From JALYXI01 sp963716685 (GTDB lineage: Bacteria > Acidobacteriota > Terriglobia > Bryobacterales > Bryobacteraceae), in the NCBI GenBank assembly GCA_963716685.1, contig CAVQTR010000006.1, forward strand, positions 372,001 through 436,000: DNA of 64,000 nucleotides, given 5' to 3'. The notes beneath the pieces are model-generated. The model searched no databases and had not been told where the DNA came from. It worked only from the letters and a program-made list of their open reading frames with translations. The position numbers and the translations under genes are program-made. Positions 42,195-51,900 of this stretch are shown piece after piece (the first letter of the stretch is position 1; every line of letters starts with the position of its first letter).

Positions 42195-43385
42195 GTGCAC
42201 GCCACTATTCAAGATCAAATAATCTATCTAACGAAAGGGCTGGCTGAGTGCATCCGCGAGGAAGACCTGCGCGAGCGGCTCATCACCGCCGCGCGCGAGG
42301 GGCGTCCGCTGCGAGTGAAGGCCGGATTTGACCCGACTGCGCCGGATCTGCATTTGGGCCACACCGTCCTTTTGCGGAAGATGAAGCACTTCCAGGATCT
42401 GGGCCACACGGTGATCTTTCTAATTGGCGACAGCACGGCGATGATTGGCGACCCCTCGGGCCGCAACGCAACGCGCCCCCCGCTCACGCGCGAAGAGATC
42501 CAGGCCAATACTGAAACATACAAGGCGCAGGTGTTTAAGATCCTCGACCCTCAAAAAACCGAGGTCCGCTTCAATAGCGAGTGGCTGGGCAGGATGGATT
42601 TTCAGGACATGGTGCGGCTGTGCGCCAGGTACACAGTCGCCCGGATTCTGGAGCGGGACGATTTCTCCAAACGCTATTCGTCCGGAACCCCGATCTCCGT
42701 GCACGAACTCTTATATCCGCTTGCGCAGGCTTACGATTCCGTGGCGCTTCAGTGCGACGTCGAAATGGGTGGTACGGATCAGAAATTCAATCTTTTGGTC
42801 GGAAGGGAAATTCAAAAGGATTTTGGACAATTGCCTCAGATTGTCGCCACCGTTCCTATTCTGGAAGGTCTTGACGGCGATAAGAAGATGTCCAAGTCGC
42901 TGGGCAATTTCATTGGTATCACGGAAGCCCCTGCGGTGATGTATCGCAAGGTGATGCAAATCGGCGATCAGCTAATGTGGCGGTGGTACGAACTGCTGAC
43001 CGATCTTTCCATGGCCGAGATTGCGGCGCTGCGAGCGGAGGACCGTCCCATGCAGCAGAAAAAGCGGCTGGCTACCATGATCGTTCGCGATTTCCATTCC
43101 GTGGCCGATGCCGAAGCAGCGCAGGCGGAGTTCGAAAGAGTGGTGCAGCACGGCCGCATGCCCGCAGAAATCGAGACAGTGGAGCTGACCGAGATCCTGC
43201 GCATCGACAAGCTGCTGGCGAGAGTCGGGCTGGCGGAATCGGTCGCCGATGCACTGCGCAAGCTGAAAGCCGGCGCGGTGGAAGTAAACGGCACGCGAAT
43301 TCCAGACCAGTTTTTTACCCCCGGCGGCGGTGAACTCACCATTAAGGTGGGCAGGAACTGGCGGCGGGTGCTGGTTCCGCATTAG
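42195..43385 (+). CDS. tyrS: Tyrosyl-tRNA synthetase (KMSKS type)
   Basis: 396 residues from the GTG at 42195, 9 bases after TACATT (42180-42185). The longer in-frame reading from 42096 covers the zinc-ribbon gene and should be rejected. HIGH-type motif HLGH in DLHLGHTVLLRKM, Tyr-binding VALQCDVEMGGTDQKFN, KMSKS in KKMSKSLGNF (TyrZ-like rather than KFGKT) and a C-terminal S4 RNA-binding domain (RIDKLLARVGLAESVADALRK). It charges tRNA-Tyr. Confidence 0.96.
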   Translation: MHATIQDQIIYLTKGLAECIREEDLRERLITAAREGRPLRVKAGFDPTAPDLHLGHTVLLRKMKHFQDLGHTVIFLIGDSTAMIGDPSGRNATRPPLTREEIQANTETYKAQVFKILDPQKTEVRFNSEWLGRMDFQDMVRLCARYTVARILERDDFSKRYSSGTPISVHELLYPLAQAYDSVALQCDVEMGGTDQKFNLLVGREIQKDFGQLPQIVATVPILEGLDGDKKMSKSLGNFIGITEAPAVMYRKVMQIGDQLMWRWYELLTDLSMAEIAALRAEDRPMQQKKRLATMIVRDFHSVADAEAAQAEFERVVQHGRMPAEIETVELTEILRIDKLLARVGLAESVADALRKLKAGAVEVNGTRIPDQFFTPGGGELTIKVGRNWRRVLVPH

Positions 43386-43414
43386 CGGCATGGGACACTG
43401 AGGTAATCCTTCAC

Positions 43415-44920
43415 ATGCCCCGCAAACTGTATTCCTGGAAATTAAAGGATCGTGAGATCCGGCTGGGTGAACGCACGCTGATCGTTGCCATCCTGAACGT
43501 AACGCCTGATTCGTTTACCGATGGCGGCCGTTACGAAGACCCGGACCGGGCATATGCCCGCGCTCTGGAATTGGAAGAAATGGGCGCCGACATTCTGGAT
43601 ATCGGCGCGGAATCGACAAAGCCTGGCAGCACGCGTATCTCCGCCGCAGAAGAATTGCGGCGGCTGATTCCGGTTTTGAAACGGCTAAAAGGCGCGCTGG
43701 GGATTCCCATCTCAGTGGACACTTACAAAGCCGAAGTGGCCGCTCTTGCCATTGAGCACGGCGCGGAAATCATCAATGACCCGAGTGGTTTCACGTTCGA
43801 TCCCCTGCTGGCCAAGGTGGTAGTGGACAACGATGCCGGTTTGATTCTGAACCATATGCGTGGCACGCCGGAAACGTGGGACAAGCTGCCGCCCATGCCG
43901 GATGTGATGATTTCAGTGACAAAGGATCTGGACGCTTCCGCGAACCGCGCGCGGCGCGCCGGCGTGGACCGAATCCGGATTGTGCTCGACCCCGGCTTGG
44001 GATTTGGGAAACGCCGGGAGCAAAATGCTGAAATACTTGCCCGGCTGCCGGAGCTCGCCAGGCTGGAGTACCCGATTCTCACCGGGCCGTCTCGCAAGTC
44101 TTTCCTGAACCACTCGGGGGAACACGAAACACTGTTCGCGACCGCGGCTGCCGTTGCGGCCTCCGTTCTGGGCGGCGCGCACCTGGTGCGCGTCCATGAT
44201 GTGAAGGAGATGCGCGCGGCGATTGCAGTGGCTGAAGAGATCGCCCGCGCAGTACCGGTGCCAGACGCGGATGCGGCGCCCGCGCGGCCTCGCCCTGTAG
44301 CGCGCAAACCGCTTACCAGCTCGCCCGACGCGGAAACGGAACGGACTCCTTCCATGCGGCCGCCGCTGCGCAAAACGGAACTTCCCCCACGCGAGCCCGT
44401 ACGGGAACCCTCGCGCGAACCGGTTCGCGATGAGGAGCGCCAGAGACCCGCGGCCAAACCATACGAGCGGAAGGGCCGCGAGCAGGACCGTCCGTTTGAC
44501 CGCCGGCCACCGAGACGAGACGACGGACCGCGCGATGGCTCACGGCCTCCGCGCCGTTTTGGTCCGCCCTCCGATTCCCATGGCGGAGACCGGCCGTTCA
44601 CTCCCAAGCGTTCCGATGGTCCGCCGCGCAGGTTTGGCCCGCCTCAGGATTCGCGTGATCGTCCGTTCACTCCTCGCCGTTCAGACGGCCCTCCTCGGCG
44701 CGCTGACGGCCCTCCTCGTCGGCCGGACGGTCCTCCCCGCCGATCGGATGGACCGCCTCGCGGTGATTCCCGCCCCCCGCGCAAGTTCGGACCACCCTCG
44801 AATTCCGGGCCGAACGATCGTCCCTGGCAGCCGCGACGTCCCGGCGGCCCGGGCGGTGGCTTTAAGCGCGGTCCTTCGAAGGGCGGCCCGCCGCGAGGTC
44901 CGCGCCCGGGCGGTAGGTGA
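43415..44920 (+). CDS. folP: Dihydropteroate synthase with long disordered tail
   Basis: 501 residues. The DHPS barrel is complete in residues 1-285: ILNVTPDSFTDGG, DIGAESTKPGS, SVDTYKAEVA, INDPSGFTFD and LDPGLGFGKRREQNAE, LTGPSRKSFL. It makes dihydropteroate from p-aminobenzoate in folate synthesis and is the sulfonamide target. Residues about 286-501 are a low-complexity tail of Arg, Pro, Asp and Gly with repeats of SDGPPRR/ADGPPRR/PDGPPRR. DHPS is normally about 270-290 residues; a 215-residue RNA-helicase-like RGG/RPP tail is very unusual. The last 59 bases overlap the convergent methyltransferase. Confidence 0.92.
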   Translation: MPRKLYSWKLKDREIRLGERTLIVAILNVTPDSFTDGGRYEDPDRAYARALELEEMGADILDIGAESTKPGSTRISAAEELRRLIPVLKRLKGALGIPISVDTYKAEVAALAIEHGAEIINDPSGFTFDPLLAKVVVDNDAGLILNHMRGTPETWDKLPPMPDVMISVTKDLDASANRARRAGVDRIRIVLDPGLGFGKRREQNAEILARLPELARLEYPILTGPSRKSFLNHSGEHETLFATAAAVAASVLGGAHLVRVHDVKEMRAAIAVAEEIARAVPVPDADAAPARPRPVARKPLTSSPDAETERTPSMRPPLRKTELPPREPVREPSREPVRDEERQRPAAKPYERKGREQDRPFDRRPPRRDDGPRDGSRPPRRFGPPSDSHGGDRPFTPKRSDGPPRRFGPPQDSRDRPFTPRRSDGPPRRADGPPRRPDGPPRRSDGPPRGDSRPPRKFGPPSNSGPNDRPWQPRRPGGPGGGFKRGPSKGGPPRGPRPGGR

Positions 44921-45539
44921 TGTCCAGCGTCTGGTTCGAATAGAACGGAGAGACGCAGTGCTGACAGCGCGCGCCGGTTCCCGCAAGGGCACGGTGCGCC
45001 AGCGCAGCCAGCTCCGGTCCGGTGTACGCGCGCCGGATCGATTGTACTCCGTCCAGCATAACGATTCGGTCCAGCATCGGGCCCATGAATACTCGGAACA
45101 GGACCAGCGGCAACGAGTGCCGCACAAGGTCGAGAATGATCAGGCGGTCGCAGGATCTTCCCACGTTCCGAATCAGGTCGACCACCTGTTGCTCGGTCAG
45201 GTGGTGCGCCGTGAACAGGCATATGGCAGTGTCGGCTTGCGGAAGAGCATCGCGAGTGGCATCCCCCGCCAGAATCTCGACCCCGTAAGGATTGGAGGCC
45301 GGCGCTTTCAGATCCACACCAATCACGCGAGTTCCTAATGCGTCCCGGATGCCCGCCAGCACGGCCCCGTGCCCACAGCCAATATCCAGCACGCTGCGCG
45401 TGTTTCGAAGCTTCTTGACGATCGAATCCACCGTTCCGAGCATCTGGTGAATCCGCGCCAGATCCCGGTAAAAAGACGCCATCACCTCATACGGGAAATC
45501 GGTGGTGTCCATGATTTCCGGCGTTAGTGATCGGATCAT
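44862..45539 (-). CDS. Class I SAM-dependent methyltransferase
   Basis: 225 residues. Rossmann SAM motif VLDIGCGHGAVLAGI, then VIGVDLKAP, EILAGDATRDALPQADTAICLF and HHLTEQQVVDLI, typical of methyltransferase domain 11/25 proteins. No substrate can be assigned. It starts one base after the leuS stop (same strand), so it is in the nfo-leuS operon; its 3' end overlaps folP. Confidence 0.85.
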   Translation of the reverse strand: MIRSLTPEIMDTTDFPYEVMASFYRDLARIHQMLGTVDSIVKKLRNTRSVLDIGCGHGAVLAGIRDALGTRVIGVDLKAPASNPYGVEILAGDATRDALPQADTAICLFTAHHLTEQQVVDLIRNVGRSCDRLIILDLVRHSLPLVLFRVFMGPMLDRIVMLDGVQSIRRAYTGPELAALAHRALAGTGARCQHCVSPFYSNQTLDITYRPGADLAAGRPSKDRA

Positions 45540-45540
45540 T

Positions 45541-47979
45541 TCAGCGCACCACGATGTTCACCAGCTTGTCCGGAATCGCAATCACGCGAACCACGGTTTT
45601 GCCGTCGATGAGCTGCCGTATCTTTTCATCGCTCAGCCCCAGCCTTTGCAGTTCGTTCTGGCTGGTGCCCGGTGCAACGGTAAGCTTCGCCCGGTTTTTG
45701 CCGTTAATCTGGATCACCACTTCGGCCTCCGCTTCCCGTGCCAGTTCCGGATCGAATACCGGCCACGCCGTTTTGAAGACGGGGCCCTCCCTGCCCTGTT
45801 CCGCCCAGAGCTCCTGCGACAGGTAAGGTGCGAACGGCGCCAGCATCAATGTCAGAATCTCGATTGACTGCGCTTTCACCGGCGCCGAAATCTGCGCCTC
45901 CTGCGCGTAGAGCTGGTTCACCAGTTCCATCATGGCCGCGATGGACGTGTTGAAGTGCCAGCGGGTGTCGAAATCCTCCGTGATCTTGCGCAGAGTCTGG
46001 TGCAGTTTGCGCAGCATCTCGGTATCGGCCGCGCCGGTTCCTTCCGCGGCTGGAATGTTGCGCGTGCAATAGCGATACACGCGGCCCAGGAAACGCGTGA
46101 TCCCATCGATGCCGGTATCGATCCAGTCCACATCCCGTTCAGGAGGAGCGGCGAACAACGCAAACAGACGCGCCGCATCGGCTCCGAACTGCTCTACAAC
46201 CTCATCCGCGGGCACCACGTTGCCTCTGGACTTTGACATCTTCTCGCCGTTGCGGATCACCATCCCCTGTGTGAACAGCTTGTTCACGGGCTCGCTGTTG
46301 GTGATCACCCCGACATCGCGCATCATCTTGGTCCAGAAGCGCGAATAGATCAGGTGAAGAATGGCGTGCTCAACGCCGCCAATGTATTGGTCGATGGGAA
46401 ACCAGTAAGCGATTTTCGCGGCATCAAACGGAGCGGTGGCGTTCCGCGGGTCGCAGTAGCGATAGAAATACCAGGAGGAATCGACGAAGGTATCCATCGT
46501 GTCCGTTTCGCGTCGCGCGGGGCCGCCGCACCGCGGACACCGCACGTTGACGAATTCCGGCACGTCCTCCAGTGGGGATCGGCCGGTCCCGGTGATGTTG
46601 ACGTTTTCCGGCAGACGAACCGGGAGATCCGCTTCAGGCACCGGCACAGCGCCGCAAGACGGGCAGTGGATGACAGGAATAGGCGTTCCCCAGTACCGTT
46701 GGCGCGAGACGCCCCAGTCTTTGATTCGAAACGTAACAGCCGCCTTGCCGAATCCGTGAGCCTGAGCGTAAGCTGCCATCTCTTCGCGCGCTTCTTCGCT
46801 GCTTTTGCCGGACCATTGGCCAGAATGCTCCACCACGCCGTATTCGCAGAAGGCCTGCTTAATGCCGACGGGGCTCGCCAGCCCGCTGTCCAGCGGCCGC
46901 ACCACCGGGCGGATCGGGAGCTCATACTTGACGCAGAATTCGAAATCGCGCTCGTCGTGGCCGGGCACCGCCATGATCGCGCCGGTTCCATAACTCATCA
47001 GGACGAAGTTTCCCGCCCAGACCGGAATGCGCTCATGACTGAAAGGATTAATGGCATAGACGCCGGTGAAGAAACCTTCCTTCTCCACGTCACCAGGGCC
47101 CTGACTCGCACGCGCATCGATCATCGCCTTCGCGCGCGCCTGGTCTTCCGCATCGGCCTGCGCAACCAGCGGATGTTCCGGGGCCACGATCAGGCAGGTA
47201 GCGCCGTAAATGGTATCGATGCGAGTGGTGAACACGCGAACCGGCGATGCGCCTGGCGCGTCGATGGCGAAATCGACCTCCGCGCCTTCGGAGCGGCCGA
47301 TCCAGTTTTTCTGCATCGTCAGAACACGCTCGGGCCACCCGCCTTCCAGCTGCCGGATGTCGTTCAGCAACTCATCGGCATATGCGGTGATTTTCAAAAA
47401 CCACTGCTCCAGCGCGCGCTGCTCCACGGGGGTGGTTTCATGCCTCCAGCAGCAACCGTCGATGACCTGTTCGTTCGCCAGAACCGTTCCGCAAAGGGTG
47501 CACCAGTTCACCAGCGCCTTCTTCCGATAAGCAATGCCGCGCTCCAGCATTCGCAGGAAAAACCATTGATTCCAGCGGTAATACTCTGGTTCGCACGTGG
47601 TCACCTCGCGGTCCCAGTCGTAGCTGAACGCGAAGCGCCGGTGCGTCTTCTTCATCTTCGCGATGTTCATCCGCGTCCACTCGCCGGGAGGCGTCTTGTT
47701 CGCGATGGCTGCGTTCTCCGCGGGCAGGCCGAAGGCATCCCAGCCCATAGGGTGCAGCACGTTGTAACCCCGCATCCACTGATGCCGCGCCAGCGCGTCG
47801 CCGATGGCGTAATTCCGTATGTGCCCGATGTGGAGCGCGCCCGAAGGATAGGGCAGCATCTCGAGGACATAATACTTCGGACGGCTGGAGTTATCTTCCG
47901 CGCGGTAAAGCGAACTGTCGGCCCAGCGCTCTGCCCACTTCAACTCAATCTCACTGAACTCGTACGGCTTTTCTGGCAT
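45541..47979 (-). CDS. leuS: Leucyl-tRNA synthetase
   Basis: 812 residues, bacterial-type length. HIGH motif in YPSGALHIGHIRNYAIGD, CP1 editing domain in the middle (about 220-400), a zinc-like CPSCGAVPVPEADLPV region, KMSKS in GEKMSKSRGNVVPADEV and a C-terminal anticodon-binding domain. It charges tRNA-Leu. The start overlaps the nfo stop (47951) by 29 bases. Confidence 0.97.
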   Translation of the reverse strand: MPEKPYEFSEIELKWAERWADSSLYRAEDNSSRPKYYVLEMLPYPSGALHIGHIRNYAIGDALARHQWMRGYNVLHPMGWDAFGLPAENAAIANKTPPGEWTRMNIAKMKKTHRRFAFSYDWDREVTTCEPEYYRWNQWFFLRMLERGIAYRKKALVNWCTLCGTVLANEQVIDGCCWRHETTPVEQRALEQWFLKITAYADELLNDIRQLEGGWPERVLTMQKNWIGRSEGAEVDFAIDAPGASPVRVFTTRIDTIYGATCLIVAPEHPLVAQADAEDQARAKAMIDARASQGPGDVEKEGFFTGVYAINPFSHERIPVWAGNFVLMSYGTGAIMAVPGHDERDFEFCVKYELPIRPVVRPLDSGLASPVGIKQAFCEYGVVEHSGQWSGKSSEEAREEMAAYAQAHGFGKAAVTFRIKDWGVSRQRYWGTPIPVIHCPSCGAVPVPEADLPVRLPENVNITGTGRSPLEDVPEFVNVRCPRCGGPARRETDTMDTFVDSSWYFYRYCDPRNATAPFDAAKIAYWFPIDQYIGGVEHAILHLIYSRFWTKMMRDVGVITNSEPVNKLFTQGMVIRNGEKMSKSRGNVVPADEVVEQFGADAARLFALFAAPPERDVDWIDTGIDGITRFLGRVYRYCTRNIPAAEGTGAADTEMLRKLHQTLRKITEDFDTRWHFNTSIAAMMELVNQLYAQEAQISAPVKAQSIEILTLMLAPFAPYLSQELWAEQGREGPVFKTAWPVFDPELAREAEAEVVIQINGKNRAKLTVAPGTSQNELQRLGLSDEKIRQLIDGKTVVRVIAIPDKLVNIVVR

Positions 47980-48832
47980 TTTTTGCTGTATACAAACTCT
48001 TCAACGCGTCCACGTTGCGACGGTCGTCTCCATCCTCATCCACCGGTGTTTCCAGAATAAAGGGTTTTTGGCGCAGTTTGGGATGCTGCAGGATTCGCCG
48101 GAAACCCTCCGGCCCAATCCAACCCTTGCCGATGTTCTCGTGGCGGTCAAGGCGCGAGCCAAGGCTGCCTTTCGAATCGTTGGCGTGGATTACCTTGACG
48201 TTGCCGAGGTTGAGAACCTCATGGGCGTGGTCGGCCATGCGCTTCAGTCCGGAAGCCGAGGAGATGTCGAACCCGGCGGCGAACAGGTGACACGTATCCA
48301 GGCAATAGCCGATCTCGAGATCCGTTTCCGTGCGCGCCAGTTCCCGAATCATGTGCAACTCTTCGAAGCGCGACCCGATCTGCGCTCCGGAGCCGACTGT
48401 GTTTTCCAGCAGAACCGCGAGTCCACGGGTTTTGAGGTTTCTGGCGGCTTCCGCCATTCCGAGGACGAACGCGGCAATTCCCTCGTGGAGAGTCCGGCTC
48501 TTGTAATTGCCGGGATGGGTCACCAGGTATTCCGCGCCTATCGTAACGGCGCGTTCCAGTTCACCGCGAAAGCCTGCGATCGATTTCTCGCGAATCACCG
48601 GATCGAGTGTGGCAAGGTTGATCAGATAGCTGACATGGATCGCGAGCGGATACAAGTCGAATTTGTCGCGTGCCAGGCGAAATCTTGTCACGTCCGCGGG
48701 ATTCGGGATCGACGCGCGCCACATACGAGGACTGGAAGAAAAGATCTGAAACGTGTTCGCCCCGAGTTCGCCCGCTTTCAGCGCGGCGTTCTCCAGCGAG
48801 CCGGCAGTGGAGGTGTGGATTCCGATCCGCAG
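47951..48832 (-). CDS. nfo: Deoxyribonuclease IV (endonuclease IV)
   Basis: About 293 residues if started at CTG 48832. It is an AP endonuclease of base-excision repair with a TIM barrel and three zinc ions. The family start VLRIGIHTSTAGSLENAALK lies entirely upstream of the first in-frame ATG (48724). Between the in-frame TAG at 48877 and that ATG there is no ATG, GTG or TTG. Other motifs: LVTHPGNYKSR, VLLENTVGSG, YCLDTCHLFAAGFD, VIHANDSKGSLGSRLDRHENIG, FILETP. TAAAAT (48840-48845), TTGTCC at -35 with a 16-bp spacer and exactly 7 bases to CTG suggest a leaderless non-standard start. Overlaps leuS. Confidence 0.8.
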   Translation of the reverse strand: MRIGIHTSTAGSLENAALKAGELGANTFQIFSSSPRMWRASIPNPADVTRFRLARDKFDLYPLAIHVSYLINLATLDPVIREKSIAGFRGELERAVTIGAEYLVTHPGNYKSRTLHEGIAAFVLGMAEAARNLKTRGLAVLLENTVGSGAQIGSRFEELHMIRELARTETDLEIGYCLDTCHLFAAGFDISSASGLKRMADHAHEVLNLGNVKVIHANDSKGSLGSRLDRHENIGKGWIGPEGFRRILQHPKLRQKPFILETPVDEDGDDRRNVDALKSLYTAKNARKAVRVQ

Positions 48833-48839
48833 AACGACT

Positions 48840-48867
48840 ATTTTACCCGACGAAAGCCTAAGGACAA
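48840..48867 (-). promoter_or_regulatory. Promoter of the nfo-leuS operon
   Basis: TTGTCC (48867-48862), 16-bp spacer, TAAAAT (48845-48840) on the minus strand, followed by 7 bases and the CTG codon that begins the conserved Nfo sequence. This supports a leaderless start. Confidence 0.55.
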
Positions 48868-48950
48868 CATTTTCCTAAAACAAAAGATAACATTGCACTT
48901 ACGTCCAGATTATTATATCGTCCTGTTAGATAGAACTCTGCCCGAATAAT

Positions 48951-51900
48951 ATGAAAACCGCTTTTTTGACCTGTTTCTATTGTTTGGCTTCGCTGCAGGG
49001 GGCCACTATAACGGTCAGTAACACTTCCCAGCTGCTGACAGCTGTGGCAAACGCGAACTCCGGCGACACAGTTCTGATGTCGAATGGCACCTACGCGATC
49101 GCGGACACTGGCAGCGGGATCGGCCTGAACATCAATAAGGCGATCACGGTCAAATCCTCGAACGGATCCTCCGCCGTGACCCTTACGGCGAACACGTCCT
49201 ACATCGCGATCCAGGTGAACGCGGCCAACGTGACGGTAGACGGAATCACCATCAGCGGCGCGCAGTGGGGCGTGCAGGTGACAGGCTATTCCGGTGCGGT
49301 GCTGCGCAATCTGGTGGTAAGTACAACCGGCACAGGCGGGCACTCCCTGGGTCTGCAGGGAAGCACATATTCCGTCATTGAGCTTTGTACCGCGAATAAC
49401 GCTTATAACAACGGAATTAACATTTCGACCGGGGCCAATTACAACTTAATTGTCAATAACGTAATCCAGGGAACTCAGGCGGGAGACGGCGTCGCGGTAG
49501 TTACCAGCGACCGTAACATCATTTCGGGAAATACGATCAATAACACGTATTTCGACGGTGTCACACTGAACGGTTCTCAGTACAACTATGTGGCTCTGAA
49601 CAAGATCAATTCTCCGCATAATGGCGTCACCGTAACGAGGGACTCGCCGCCATCAGGACGGCAGAGCATTGGCAACTATATTGGGAATAATTCGATGGTC
49701 TTGAACCCCTCGAATGGCGCCGGCGGTTCGGATGGAATCTGGTTCAACTACGACAGCAACTACAATATGGCGTTCGGCAACGACGCCACCGCATCGCAGG
49801 AAAATGGCATGGCCATCTTCAACTCAGTCGGCAATTACGTCCGCGCCAATGTGTTCCACCAGAATCCTCAAGGCGGGATCTTCGTCTGGAATTCGAACGG
49901 GTCCAGCGGCACCACGCCACCGGCCTATAACAGCATCCAGCAGAATTACCTGTACAGACACGCGGCCAATGGCGGGGTGACGCTCGACACGGCGCCGAAT
50001 ATCGACATCTCCTTCAACTACATGGCGGGCGATCCGGCAAACATCAGTTCGCCGATTGCCGGCCTGCTCATCCGCACAGGCGTCACAAACACCTCATTTG
50101 TCTCCAACCTGGTACGTGATTTACGGCAGGGCGAGCAAGTTGATTCCAGCGCAACCGGCATCGCGCTCTATTTGAACCGGCACCTGAATACCCCGAATCA
50201 CTATACGTTTGCGGGAGCCTCGGTTCAGTGGGATTCCGGGTCAACGGCTTTGGGTGGCAACTACTTCAGCGACTTCACGACAGCAAATGGAAATCCGTCC
50301 AACGGATCCACCCCTTACACGAACATCATTCAGGACCAGCAGGGCGACGAGGGACTGTACAAGGACAACTACCCCTACCAATCGGAATCGCTGGGACGTC
50401 CGTATCTGGTCTCGGCGCTGCTTCCATCCGCCGGATCGGCGCTTCCCGCAGGGTCCCTCAAAACAATTTCCTGGGCCTCGCAGGGTTGCGTGCTGGTGGA
50501 CCTTTCCCTGGTTGGCGCCAGCACGTCAACCATTGCGTCCAACACCGCGGATTACGGCTACTACCGCTGGACTGTTCCGAATGTAACCGCGGGCAGCTAC
50601 AGCGTGCGCGTCGACTGCAAGGATTCCACCGGGAGCCCGGTGCGCGCCAGCAGCGCCTCGGGACAGTTCACGATCACTCCGCCGGACCTGGTACTCCTCT
50701 CGCCCCAGAGCAGTCAGGTGTTGGACACCGGCGGCAGGATGCTGGTCTCGTGGTCAAAGTCAGCTAATGTCACTTCCCCAGTGGACGTTTACATTCGTTA
50801 CGGTAACGCGAACTCCTTTTCGCTTTTGCAGTCCGCCGTTACGGCCGATTTTCTCAACATCGCGGTGCCCGCCGCGAACTCGAACCAAGTGTCGGTGATG
50901 ATCGTCTCCGGCGCCTATTCCGATTCCACGGACGGCGCGTTTTCGATCCGAATGAACAGCACGGGAACGTTTACCTCCCCGGCCGCTTCCTCGTCTTCAA
51001 CACTGCTGGCGGGTTCGGCGTACTCAGTGGAATGGGTCTCGCCAGTGAGCACCGCATACGTCGATATCGACCTGATCAGCGGGTCAACCACAAAAAACAT
51101 TGCGACGCAGCTCGCGGATTTCGGCAGATATTTGATGCTGGTCCCGGCTCTTACCAACACAGGCGCGTATCTGCGGTTGACCTTCCACTCAGCAAGCGGA
51201 ACAGTTCTGAACACTGCGCAGAGCGCCGCGTTCACTCTCGCCACCGGCACCGGGGGACCGCCCACGGCCGATTCCGTCAGCCCCGCTTCAGGTGCCGGGG
51301 CGGCGCAGACCTTCTCTGCCGTCTATTCCGACCCGAGCGGTTACGGCCTGCTGAATCGCCGTCTCTTCCTGATCAACTCGTCGTTGAATGGCGCGAGCGC
51401 GTGTTTCGTTCAGGTGGATAACACGGGCACCTATCTGGTCAATGATGCTGGATCCGGGCTTACCGGGCCGCTGACCGGCAGCAACACTCTTTCCAACAGC
51501 CAGTGCACTCTGAACGGTTCCGGAACTGGTGTGGGCAATGCCGGAAACAGTTCCACGGTCACGCTCTCGCTCACGTTTAAGGCCGCCTTTGCAGGGGCGA
51601 AGACGGTTTACCTGTACGCGGATGATACGAGTGGAAACAACAGTAGCTGGCAATCGCGCGGCACCTATTCCATCACCACAGCGCCAGTTCCCTCGGCTGT
51701 TTCGGTGTCGCCCAGTTCCGGTTCCGCCGGCGCGCAGACTTTCACAGCTGTGTTTTCGGACACAGCGGGTGCTTCCGCGCTGAACCGCCGGCTGCTGCTG
51801 CTCAACTCATCTCTCAACGGAGCCAATGCGTGTTACGTACAGGCTGACCCGAGCGGCATCTATTTGGTGAACAATGCCGGCAACGGTCTGCTGGGTCCGC

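Noticed and set aside
44430..45338. Long plus-strand reading frame of 302 codons across the folP tail and the methyltransferase gene
   Set aside because: It is the +1 shadow of the Arg/Pro-rich folP tail and then antisense to the methyltransferase; no family motifs.
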